From Streptomyces sp. XY006 (lineage in GTDB: Bacteria; Actinomycetota; Actinomycetes; Streptomycetales; Streptomycetaceae): a stretch of DNA of 64,000 nucleotides. The DNA is taken from the NCBI RefSeq assembly GCF_002237655.1, contig NZ_NOKT01000007.1:1-64000 (forward strand). Reading direction: 5' to 3'. Below, in pieces: positions 42,012-49,823 of the stretch (position 1 is the stretch's first letter; every line of letters starts with the position of its first letter). A model generated the notes under the pieces. The model was not told the DNA's origin and did no database searches. It worked only from the letters and a program-made list of their open reading frames with translations. Both the position numbers and the translations under genes were made by a program.

Positions 42012-42857
42012 ATGACGCACACGTATTCGGGGAATGCCGCGGGCAGTGTCCGTGCCGCATCGCCGCGCCGTTATCTGATGTGCCGCCCCACGCACTTCGA
42101 CGTCACGTACTCGATCAATCCCTGGATGGACCCCGGCAGACCCACGTCGGCCGGGACGGGCCTCGGCCAGTGGAAACGGCTGCACGACGTGTTCGTCGGC
42201 CTGGGGCACGAGGTGGAACTCATCGACCCGGTGCCCGGACTGCCGGACATGGTGTTCGCGGCGAACGGTGCCACGGTCATCGACGGCAAGGTCCTCGTCG
42301 CCCGGTTCCGGCACCCCCAGCGCACCGACGAGGCACAGGCGTACCTGGACTGGTTCGGCCGCGGCGACTGGTCCGAGGTCCGGCAGGCCGAGTACGTCAA
42401 CGAGGGCGAGGGCGACTTCCTGTTCGCGGGCGGAGAGATCCTCGCGGGGACCGGCTTCCGGTCCGACCCCCGGGCACACGACGAGGCGCGCGAGTTCTTC
42501 GGCCGCCCCGTGGTGAGCCTGACGCTCGTCGACCCGCGCTGGTACCACCTGGACACCGCGCTCGCCGTGCTGGGCGACGGGCACGTCATGTACTACCCGG
42601 CGGCGTTCTCCGCGGAGAGCCGCGCGCTGCTGTCCGAGCGCTTCCCCGACGCCGTCCTGGCCGGCGAGGCCGACGCCGCCGTCTTCGGCCTCAACGCGCT
42701 GTCGGACGGCCGCAACGTCGTCCTGCCGCGCCAGGCCGTGGGGCTGGCGGGGCAGCTGCGCGAGCACGGCTACACGCCCGTGGGGGCCGACCTGAGCGAG
42801 ATGCTGAAGGCGGGCGGCAGCGTCAAGTGCTGCACGCTCGAACTGCGTACCCGCTAG
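42012..42857 (+). CDS. Arginine dihydrolase/dimethylargininase-like guanidine hydrolase
   Basis: 281 aa, pentein-fold guanidino-modifying enzyme. MCRPTHFDVTYSINPWM, LPDMVFAANGATV, EGEGDFL, GTGFRSD, RWYHLDTALAVL and the C-terminal KAGGSVKCCTLEL with the nucleophilic Cys match block by block, as I recall them, the cyanobacterial arginine dihydrolase ArgZ/AgrE family, which converts arginine directly to ornithine. Dimethylargininase is the alternative. RBS GGGAG before the ATG at 42012. The cluster palindrome upstream and the piperazate synthase next door argue that it feeds ornithine to the N-hydroxylase. It is followed by a strong terminator. Confidence 0.87.
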   Translation: MTHTYSGNAAGSVRAASPRRYLMCRPTHFDVTYSINPWMDPGRPTSAGTGLGQWKRLHDVFVGLGHEVELIDPVPGLPDMVFAANGATVIDGKVLVARFRHPQRTDEAQAYLDWFGRGDWSEVRQAEYVNEGEGDFLFAGGEILAGTGFRSDPRAHDEAREFFGRPVVSLTLVDPRWYHLDTALAVLGDGHVMYYPAAFSAESRALLSERFPDAVLAGEADAAVFGLNALSDGRNVVLPRQAVGLAGQLREHGYTPVGADLSEMLKAGGSVKCCTLELRTR

Positions 42858-42867
42858 GCGGAAACGT

Positions 42868-42906
42868 CCGAGGGGCCCGGCTCCCAGCGGGAGGCGGGCC
42901 CCTCGG
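42868..42906. terminator. Bidirectional hairpin terminator
   Basis: 12-bp perfect outer arms (CCGAGGGGCCCG and complement) plus an inner CTCCC-AGC-GGGAG stem, between the converging dihydrolase and piperazate synthase genes. Confidence 0.88.
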
Positions 42907-42947
42907 CAGGGCCGGACGGCCGGGTGCCGCGCCCCGGCCGGCCGGTC

Positions 42948-43604
42948 TCAGGGCCCCGAGCGGGGCAGCCGGCCCATCAGTTCCGCCGTTTCCCGGTGCC
43001 GGCCGCACTCCCGCCCGCTGAAGGACTTCTGCACGCGCTCGCGCACGTCGGCGGGCTGCTCCTGGCTGAGCTTGAACATGCCCTGGGCGCCCGTCACCGA
43101 GATCCGGAAGGCGCCGACGCCGGCCACGATGCTGCGGAAGTACTCGACCGACTCCGACTGGTCCCAGCCGTCGCCGAACCGGTCCTCGAAGGACAGTGCC
43201 GTGGCCCGCACGACATCGAGCGTCTCCTCCAGCGAGTCGATCTTCTCGACCACGCCGCGCACATGGGCCGAGGTGAAGTTCCACGTCGGCGCGGCCGGTG
43301 AGGTCTCGTACACCGTGGGGGAGACATAGGCGTGCGGACCGGTGAAGGCGAGCAGGACGACGTCGCCCGTGCTCAGCGCCCGCCAGTGGGGGTTGGCCCT
43401 GTTCATGTGCCCCAGCAGCGTGGCGCCCACCAGGTCGTCGGGCCAGTCGCGGGTCGTCCCCGGGTCGGGAATCACGGGAAGGTGCGTGGCGAAGGGACCC
43501 TCGTCGGCACTTCCGTTGATCACCGCCAGCGCCAGGGGATTCCGGCGGATCAGGTCGGCTATCCAGGAACCGTCCGGTTCGCGATAGTGACTGGGAACGA
43601 ACAC
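42948..43604 (-). CDS. PaiB/KtzT-type piperazate synthase
   Basis: 218 aa, FMN-binding split-barrel protein of the PaiB family: VPSHYREPDGSW, ATHLPVI, GHMNRANPHWRAL, YVSPTVYET, PTWNFTSAHV. In kutzneride biosynthesis the KtzT member is a heme enzyme that forms the N-N bond of piperazate from N5-hydroxyornithine. The ornithine N-hydroxylase at 34,486 makes that assignment preferable to a transcriptional regulator. The GTG at 43604 is the only sensible start; GGAGGAG lies 12 bases upstream. Transcribed after the beta-lactamase-like gene on the same strand, with a 201-bp gap. Confidence 0.9.
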   Translation of the reverse strand: MFVPSHYREPDGSWIADLIRRNPLALAVINGSADEGPFATHLPVIPDPGTTRDWPDDLVGATLLGHMNRANPHWRALSTGDVVLLAFTGPHAYVSPTVYETSPAAPTWNFTSAHVRGVVEKIDSLEETLDVVRATALSFEDRFGDGWDQSESVEYFRSIVAGVGAFRISVTGAQGMFKLSQEQPADVRERVQKSFSGRECGRHRETAELMGRLPRSGP

Positions 43605-43805
43605 CCGGACATCACACTCCTCCGTGGTCGGTTTCCGAAAACAGTTCGGTCGCTTCCGGATCTGGGTGCACAGTACGTCGACGACGCATTTCCGAGGCCT
43701 TTTCGAGGACCTTTCGCGATGCCGTACGCGGACGGAAGACCGGAATTCCGGGGCCGTCCACCGGGCGTGGGAAAGGGGACGCACGGGCCGCGGCGGCTGT
43801 GCCCT

Positions 43806-44969
43806 CTAGCAGTACTCGGCCTCCAGGATGGGGAGCACGGTCTCCGCCCCCCAGCTGCTGTTGTAGTTGACGGTGATTTGGTGGCCGCCGTCCTCGGTGG
43901 TGGCGGCCAGGGTGATCCACCCCGGCATGCCCCCGTCGTGGTACCAGAACGGCACGCCGCAGCTCGTCGTGAACCGTTCGATGCCGAGCCCGTAGGCCGA
44001 CCCGGGGAAGTCGGGGTTGTCGACTGTGGTCCGCATCGCCTTCAGCTGACGGGGCGGCAACAGCCTGCCGCTCATCAGGGCCCGGTAGAACCGGTTCAGG
44101 TCGCCGGCACTGGAGATGATGTCACCGTCGCCCCAGCCCTGGGATCCGTTCATCTCGGTGACGTCGTCGACCCGGTCGGGCGCCGAGGGGAAGAGCCGGG
44201 CGTAGCCGCGGCTGCTCGGCCGGGGCAGGCCGGAGTTCTCGCCCGGGTGGGACGTCGCCTTGAGCCCCAGCGGCCGGATGATCCGCTCGCGCACCTCGTC
44301 CTCGTAGGGCCTGCCCGCGACCTTCTCGACGATCAGCGCGGCCAGGATGTCGTTGGTGTGCGAGAACCAGTGCCGCGCGCCGGGCTGGAACGGCGGCTCG
44401 TGGGAGAGCGCCACCCGCACCCGTTGCCCGGGCGTCACGGTGTCGTAGCGGTGCCGCAGGAATCCCTCACCCGTCATGTACGTCGCGACGTACTCCTCGT
44501 CGGCGAGGTAGTCGAACAGGCCGCTGGTGTGGTTGAGGAGCTGCCGCACGGTGATGCGCCGGCCGTCGTTGCCGTTGCCCCGCACCAGCCCGGGCAGGTG
44601 GTGCTCGACGGTGTCGTCGAGCCGGAGCCGTTGCTCCGCCTCCATCTGCAGCAGGACGGTCGCCACGAACGTGTCGGTGATGGTGCCCACCCGGAACCGG
44701 TCGTTCTTGCCGCGCGGTGTGCCCGTTCTCAGGTCTCCGACTCCGGCTGTCGAGGACCACACGCCGTCGGCGTCCCGCGCCTGGGCGGTGATGCCGGGGA
44801 CACCGGCTGCCACGGCCGCGTTCAGCGCCCGCTGCGTTGCCTCGTGACCGGCCGCCGCGGCACGGGCGTCCTGCGATGCCCGGGCGGGAGCCGTGAAGGC
44901 GGTGGCCACCAGCACGGTGGTCGCCGCCACAGCGACCGTGCCGGCCTTGAGGCGCTTGCGAATCGTCAT
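43806..44969 (-). CDS. Secreted beta-lactamase/DD-peptidase-fold protein lacking catalytic motifs
   Basis: 387 aa, class C beta-lactamase-type serine hydrolase fold with an N-terminal Sec signal (KRLKAGTVAVAATTVLVATA, cleavage near ARA-S). The family motif SxxK, normally GSVTKTF, is GTITDTF: Thr at 44682-44684 (complement) and Asp at 44673-44675. The YxN motif is FSH, while the third motif keeps HDGG. With nucleophile, general base and Tyr all replaced it should not be a DD-peptidase or penicillinase. A binding or protective role outside the cell is possible. RBS of the ATG is GGAG. The gene diverges from the flavoprotein across palindrome copy E. Confidence 0.88.
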   Translation of the reverse strand: MTIRKRLKAGTVAVAATTVLVATAFTAPARASQDARAAAAGHEATQRALNAAVAAGVPGITAQARDADGVWSSTAGVGDLRTGTPRGKNDRFRVGTITDTFVATVLLQMEAEQRLRLDDTVEHHLPGLVRGNGNDGRRITVRQLLNHTSGLFDYLADEEYVATYMTGEGFLRHRYDTVTPGQRVRVALSHEPPFQPGARHWFSHTNDILAALIVEKVAGRPYEDEVRERIIRPLGLKATSHPGENSGLPRPSSRGYARLFPSAPDRVDDVTEMNGSQGWGDGDIISSAGDLNRFYRALMSGRLLPPRQLKAMRTTVDNPDFPGSAYGLGIERFTTSCGVPFWYHDGGMPGWITLAATTEDGGHQITVNYNSSWGAETVLPILEAEYC

Positions 44970-45611
44970 GCGTGCTCCTGGAGTCGTTCGTCATCGGCTG
45001 TGCGGTCCGTAGCCGGACGGCGCCCGCGGGAGGGCGGGTGGGTGCCGCGGGTGCGGGTGGACCGGGCGGCGCGCTCGGACGCCGGGCGGCTTGGCAGGCA
45101 CCGGATCCCGGTGTCTGCCCGGCACCGCCCGGCTCCGCGTCCGCCGTCCCGCCGGGTACGCGGCAGGACCTCAACGGTCCGTGCGTTCGGAAGACGGCGG
45201 GGCCCTGGGCGGCACGGACGGATGCCCGCCGACCGCCGGCGCCGGCCCTGCGGGTCCGGCCGTCGGCTCGGGCCCGGGTACGTCCGGTTGCCGGGACCGC
45301 CGGCAGCGGAGGGGAGACACCGGGTTCGGCCGGCCGTCGTGTCCGCCCCGGTGAGCGGCACCAAGAGACCACACCCCGCCCCGCCCCGGCAACGGAATCG
45401 GGCCTCTGCGTCCGCCGCGGACTCGTCCCGCCGACGGGACACCGGACGAGGCGGCACCGGGCCGGGGAGCGAGCGGCGACAGACGGCGCAAACGTCCGGC
45501 AGCGGCGCGTCCCGTGCGTCCTGGCGTCGTCTTGACCACCTGATCCGCCTCCGTGACCGTGGTGGTGCTCCGCGGACATCGCAGGGAGCGCGAGCGGCAG
45601 GGGGAGACGGC
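44970..45611. promoter_or_regulatory. Divergent intergenic region, hydrolase-like / flavoprotein
   Basis: 642 bases of high GC without a convincing gene. It contains palindrome copy E (45424-45441) and presumably both promoters. Nothing else recognised. Confidence 0.5.
45424..45441. promoter_or_regulatory. Cluster palindrome, copy E
   Basis: CGTCCCGCCGACGGGACA, one mismatch (first base) to copies C and D. It ends 170 bp before the flavoprotein start, almost the same spacing as copies B and C. Confidence 0.75.
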
Positions 45612-47168
45612 GTGGGACACGAGGGCTGGGACACCGACGTGGTGATCGCGGGCGCCGGGCCGACAGGCCTGATGCTCGCCTGCGAACTGCGCCTGGCCGG
45701 CGTCGACGTGACGGTGGTCGACCGGCTCGCACGGCGCACGGGGGAGTCCCGGGCCGGCGGGATGCACTGCCGCACGCTGGAAGTACTGGACCAGCGAGGG
45801 GTCCTGGACCGCTTCCTGGCAGCCGGTGAACTGACGCCGGTCGGCCACTTCTCGGGACTCATGCTGGACTTCGACGGGCTGGAATCCCGCCATCCGCTTC
45901 CGCTGATGATCCTTCAGTCGGCGGTCGAGCACCTGCTGGAGGAGTGGGCCGGCGAACTCGGCGCACGGGTGCGCTGGTCGGCCGAGGTGGTCGGGGCGCA
46001 CCAGGACGAGGACGGAGTGACCGTCGCGCTGCGCTCCTCCGACGCGGACTCCACGCCGCTGCGCGCCCGCTACCTGGTGGGCTGCGACGGCGGCCGCAGC
46101 GCCGTGCGCAAACTCGCGGACATCGCCTTCCCCGGCACTCCGGCGACGATGACCGCGATGATCGGCGACGTCGAACTCCCCGACCTGCCCGAGGAGTACG
46201 TCTGGGCGAGGCGCTGCGCGAGCGGCGAGTACTCGGCGATCTCCTTCGAGTCCGGCTGGTACCGGGTGATCACGTCCGACTACGACCGGGTCGCCGACCG
46301 CGACGAACCCGCCACGTTCGAGCAGCTCCGGCAGTCCCTGATCAAACTGGCGGGCACCGACTACGGCATGCGCAACCCGCGGTGGATCTCCCGGTTCGGG
46401 GACGCCGCGCGGCAGGCCGCCCGCTACCGGGCGGGCCGGGTCCTGCTCGCGGGCGACGCGGCGCACATCCACTTCCCGGCCGGCGGGCAGGGCCTGAACA
46501 CCGGAGTGCAGGACGCGGTCAACCTGGGCTGGAAACTCGCCTCGGTGGTCCACGGCCACGCACCGGAGAGCCTGCTCGACACCTACCACGCCGAGCGCCA
46601 TCCCGTGGGGGAGCGGGTCCTGCAGAACACCCGGGCGCAGGCGGCCCTGACCCGCCCGGGCGCGCAGACCGACGCACTGCGCGAGGTGTTCGCCTCACTG
46701 CTGGTGTACGACGACGTCAACCGGCGGCTGCGGGACATGCTCACCGCGCTGGACATCCGGTACCCGGTCGGGGGCCGTCACCCGCTGGCGGGCCGCCGGG
46801 TGCCGGACGCCCCCCTGAAGACCCCCGACGGCACCACGCGCGTGTACGAGCTGCTGCACGCCGCCCGCCCGGTCCTGCTCGACCTGCGCGGCAACGCCGG
46901 CCTGGGCACGGCCGCCCGGGACTGGACCGACCGCGTCGACGTCGTCGAGGCCCGGAGCGAGGACGCGTACTGGGCCGTCCCGTCCCATGACGAGATCGTG
47001 GCTCCCGAAGCCCTGCTCATCCGCCCCGACGGTCACGTCGCCTGGGCGGCCGGGGCGGACGGCGTCCCCGGCACCGCAGAGCTCCGGACCGCTCTCACCA
47101 CCTGGTTCGGCCCACCCCGGCCCGGACTCCGAGGGCCGGCGGCGATCCCCGGCCCGGGGGACGGCTGA
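45612..47168 (+). CDS. FAD-dependent monooxygenase, rifampicin-monooxygenase-like
   Basis: 518 aa, group A aromatic hydroxylase. FAD-binding GAGPTGLMLACELRLAGV, the GESRA(G)GMHCRTLEVLDQRG segment, LVGCDGGRSAVRK, and the second FAD motif GDAAHIHFPAGGQGLNTGVQDAVNLGWKLA. The C-terminal thioredoxin-like extension is present. The N-terminal half resembles Rox/RIFMO enzymes and polyketide hydroxylases. GTG start at 45612 with GGGGGA upstream. Because copy E sits 170 bp upstream I place it in the cluster; it may tailor the product or inactivate a competitor's aromatic antibiotic. No aromatic precursor is evident in the predicted product. Confidence 0.92.
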   Translation: MGHEGWDTDVVIAGAGPTGLMLACELRLAGVDVTVVDRLARRTGESRAGGMHCRTLEVLDQRGVLDRFLAAGELTPVGHFSGLMLDFDGLESRHPLPLMILQSAVEHLLEEWAGELGARVRWSAEVVGAHQDEDGVTVALRSSDADSTPLRARYLVGCDGGRSAVRKLADIAFPGTPATMTAMIGDVELPDLPEEYVWARRCASGEYSAISFESGWYRVITSDYDRVADRDEPATFEQLRQSLIKLAGTDYGMRNPRWISRFGDAARQAARYRAGRVLLAGDAAHIHFPAGGQGLNTGVQDAVNLGWKLASVVHGHAPESLLDTYHAERHPVGERVLQNTRAQAALTRPGAQTDALREVFASLLVYDDVNRRLRDMLTALDIRYPVGGRHPLAGRRVPDAPLKTPDGTTRVYELLHAARPVLLDLRGNAGLGTAARDWTDRVDVVEARSEDAYWAVPSHDEIVAPEALLIRPDGHVAWAAGADGVPGTAELRTALTTWFGPPRPGLRGPAAIPGPGDG

Positions 47169-47372
47169 CGCGCCCACGCATCGTCGTCCGCCCCGGACAC
47201 CGCCCCCGACCCGAACCGCCGAGTAACACCCGCGCCCGTAAGCGGTGATGCTGTAATGAGCGCGGGCCGCAGCGGCACGCTGAGCCCGGCACCGCGCGCA
47301 GCAGGCCGCGGCGTTCCGGGGCGGGGCGGGTACGGGCACGCGGGCGAAGCAACACAGGGGGACTGAGCGGTC

Positions 47373-48986
47373 ATGGAGCACTTGCGGCCCGGCGATCCGA
47401 CGCAGGTGGGGGACTACCGGCTGCTCCGGCGGCTCGGGGCCGGCGGCATGGGACAGGTGTACCTCGGCCGGTCCCCACGGGGGCGCACGGTCGCCGTGAA
47501 GCTGGTCCACGCGCAGCTGGCGTACGACGCGGAGTTCCGCCGCCGGTTCCGCGCCGAGGTCGCCGCGGCCCGGCGGGTGGGCGGGCAGTGGACGGCTCCG
47601 GTCCTGGACGCCGACACCGAGGCGGACACGCCCTGGGTGGCCACCGGATACGTCGCCGGACCCACGTTGCACGAGGCGGTGACCGGGATCTGCGGGCCGC
47701 TGCCGGAGCAGTCGGTGTGGCACCTGGCCGCCGGCCTGGCGCGTGCGCTGCAGAGCATCCACGCCTGCGGGCTGGTGCACCGGGACCTCAAGCCGTCGAA
47801 CGTCATGCTGACGGTCAACGGCCCCCGGGTGATCGACTTCGGTGTCGCCCGCGCCGCCGACGCCAGCGTGCTGACCCGCACCGGTGCCATGGTCGGCTCC
47901 CCGGGGTTCATGTCGCCCGAGCAGATCCTGGGCGCTGAGATCACCGGGCTGAGCGACGTGTTCAGCCTCGGTCTGGTGCTGGTGTTCGCCGCCACGGGCC
48001 GGCAGGCGTTCGGAGGCCCGGACAGCGGCGCCCACGCGGTCATGCTGCGGGTGACCGAGAACGACCCGGACCTGACGGGCCTGCCCGAGCCGCTGGCCGC
48101 GTTCGTGACGCGGTGCCTCGCCAAGCGGCCCGAGGACCGCATCCCCCTGGCCGACATCGTGGCCATGGCGGAGGTGGCCACGGCGGACGCCGACTCGGCC
48201 GCGTGGCTTCCGGGCGCCCTGATGGCGGAGCTCGGCCGGCACGCCGCCGGCCTCCTCGACCTGGAGGAGCCGCCACCGCCGACCCGGGTCGACACCCCGC
48301 CCGCGGGCCGGGCCGGTGACCCCGTGCACGCCCTGCCCACCGCGCACGGCAGACCCGTCCCGCCCCCGCCGCCGGGCACTCCCACGCCGGTCCCGATGCC
48401 TCCGGTGCCCACACCGGCCCCGACACCCGTACCGACACCGCGGATGACGGTGGCCACGCCGCCGATGCCACCGGTACCGGGCGGCTACCCGCCGGGCGGC
48501 CGTCGCCCGCGCCGGATCAGCCCCGCCCTGCTGGTCACCGCGGCCGTGGCCGCCGTGCTCGCCGTCGTCCTGGCCGTGAAGCTCCCCGGCCTCGGAGCAA
48601 ACGACGACCGGACCGGCTCCGGGGCGTCGGGGGCGGCTCCCTCCACGCGGTCACCGAAGGTCTCCGCCGCCGACTATGAGGGGAAGTGGACCGGCAACGT
48701 GCGCGAGGCGGACAACGACCTCTACTCGATCCAAGTCGACTACAAGGGCGGCGAGATCGGCGACCAGGTGGCCACCGTCGAGTACCCGTCACTGGCGTGC
48801 GGCGGGCGCTGGATCCTCACCATGGACACCGGGCATTCGGTCCAGGTCCGCGAGGAGATCACCGAGGAGAGCAGCCCGCTCAACTGCGTCGACGAGGTCG
48901 ACATCGTCCTGACCCCGCTGGGCGGCGACAGCCTGCGCTACGAGGTGACGAGCGTGCAGGACACCGGAACGCTGCGGCGGGACTGA
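47373..48986 (+). CDS. PknB-type Ser/Thr protein kinase, membrane anchored
   Basis: 537 aa. N-terminal kinase: Gly loop GAGGMGQVY, Lys in VAVKLV, catalytic HRDLKPSN, DFG, and SPGFMSPEQ. A Pro/Thr/Val-rich linker (about 310-375) leads to a single membrane helix (about 388-408, ALLVTAAVAAVLAVVLAV) and an extracytoplasmic domain of about 130 residues with two Cys (ACGG and NCVD). Typical of streptomycete sensor kinases with an external domain. It follows a 204-bp gap and starts with ATG. No cluster palindrome is upstream, so I treat it as flank. Confidence 0.94.
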   Translation: MEHLRPGDPTQVGDYRLLRRLGAGGMGQVYLGRSPRGRTVAVKLVHAQLAYDAEFRRRFRAEVAAARRVGGQWTAPVLDADTEADTPWVATGYVAGPTLHEAVTGICGPLPEQSVWHLAAGLARALQSIHACGLVHRDLKPSNVMLTVNGPRVIDFGVARAADASVLTRTGAMVGSPGFMSPEQILGAEITGLSDVFSLGLVLVFAATGRQAFGGPDSGAHAVMLRVTENDPDLTGLPEPLAAFVTRCLAKRPEDRIPLADIVAMAEVATADADSAAWLPGALMAELGRHAAGLLDLEEPPPPTRVDTPPAGRAGDPVHALPTAHGRPVPPPPPGTPTPVPMPPVPTPAPTPVPTPRMTVATPPMPPVPGGYPPGGRRPRRISPALLVTAAVAAVLAVVLAVKLPGLGANDDRTGSGASGAAPSTRSPKVSAADYEGKWTGNVREADNDLYSIQVDYKGGEIGDQVATVEYPSLACGGRWILTMDTGHSVQVREEITEESSPLNCVDEVDIVLTPLGGDSLRYEVTSVQDTGTLRRD

Positions 48987-49003
48987 CCCGTCGGGGCCGG
49001 ACC

Positions 49004-49603
49004 TCAGTCCGGCAACGGCAGCGGAGGGAGCTGCTGGTACTCGGAACGGCCCCGGTTGAGCACCGAGATCGTCGCGGCCGTCAGCCAGGGCACGGTCGGC
49101 CCGGCCAGCCGCATCGGCTCCCACTGCTGGTAGTCGGTGAACAGGGCCCACTGGTCGATCACCGGCAGGAAACTGACGATCTCGTGGTGCCGCAGCGACA
49201 CCCACCGGTTCTCGGCCGCGACGTGCAGCAGCATGCGGCGGTCGGTGAGGATCGCCCGGCAGGGGGAGAAGTCGCGCCACTGCGGCTGCGCCATCGCCTG
49301 GGCCCGGCTGCGGGCGCTGCTGTTGGCGACCGCGTCCCCGACCAGCCCGGCGGCGACGAACAGCGGCGACCCGAAGTAGAAGCCGGAACGCTGGTTGTAG
49401 GTCACGTTCATGCCGTAGAAGCGCGCGTACTGCGCCGCCACGTCGCCGTACGCGACCTCACCGACCTCGAGCAGCACGCCCGGCGTGGCGACCGGGGCCA
49501 ACTCCCCTCCGCCGCGCAGATGCCGGTGCAGCGAACACGCGGCCTCCCAGCCCTGCTGGTGCAGCGCCCGCAGATGATCGTCCGCCGAGTCCCGACGCAC
49601 CAC
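49004..49603 (-). CDS. Conserved hypothetical protein
   Basis: 199 aa, soluble, no signal peptide or membrane helix. Landmarks: GFYFGSPLFVAAGLVGDAVANSSARSRAQAMAQPQWRDF and TDRRMLLHVAAENRWVSLRHHEI. The second part resembles the pattern of PH-like domains, where a Trp/Leu-rich strand follows TDRRL, but I do not recognise the family firmly. GTG start at 49603 or 49600 with GAGGAG just upstream. Converges on the kinase with a 17-bp gap and no hairpin. Confidence 0.75.
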   Translation of the reverse strand: MVRRDSADDHLRALHQQGWEAACSLHRHLRGGGELAPVATPGVLLEVGEVAYGDVAAQYARFYGMNVTYNQRSGFYFGSPLFVAAGLVGDAVANSSARSRAQAMAQPQWRDFSPCRAILTDRRMLLHVAAENRWVSLRHHEIVSFLPVIDQWALFTDYQQWEPMRLAGPTVPWLTAATISVLNRGRSEYQQLPPLPLPD

Positions 49604-49823
49604 CGCTCCTCGCCCCCCTCACGACACCGAACGGCCGGATCTCCGTTCGCCCTTATGGTGCCAGGCGGGAGACGCACCGGGACCCGCCCCCGCGTACCGG
49701 GATCCCCGCGACGGCGCGCTGCAGGGCGGTCGCCTCGCGGCGAGGGCTCCACATGGCTCAGCCGAACGATCGTCCTCAGGCGCCCGTCGCGCGGTTCGCG
49801 GCGCGATCAGGTAATCAGGAACG

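Noticed and set aside
42948-43604. PaiB-type transcriptional regulator
   Set aside because: The ornithine N-hydroxylase and the NRPS context favour the KtzT-type piperazate synthase function of this family.
43806-44969. Beta-lactamase resistance gene
   Set aside because: SxxK and YxN motifs are both replaced, so drug hydrolysis is not supported.
47373-48986. Kinase as a cluster regulator
   Set aside because: No cluster palindrome is upstream and the gene is of a common membrane-kinase type. Position alone is not enough.
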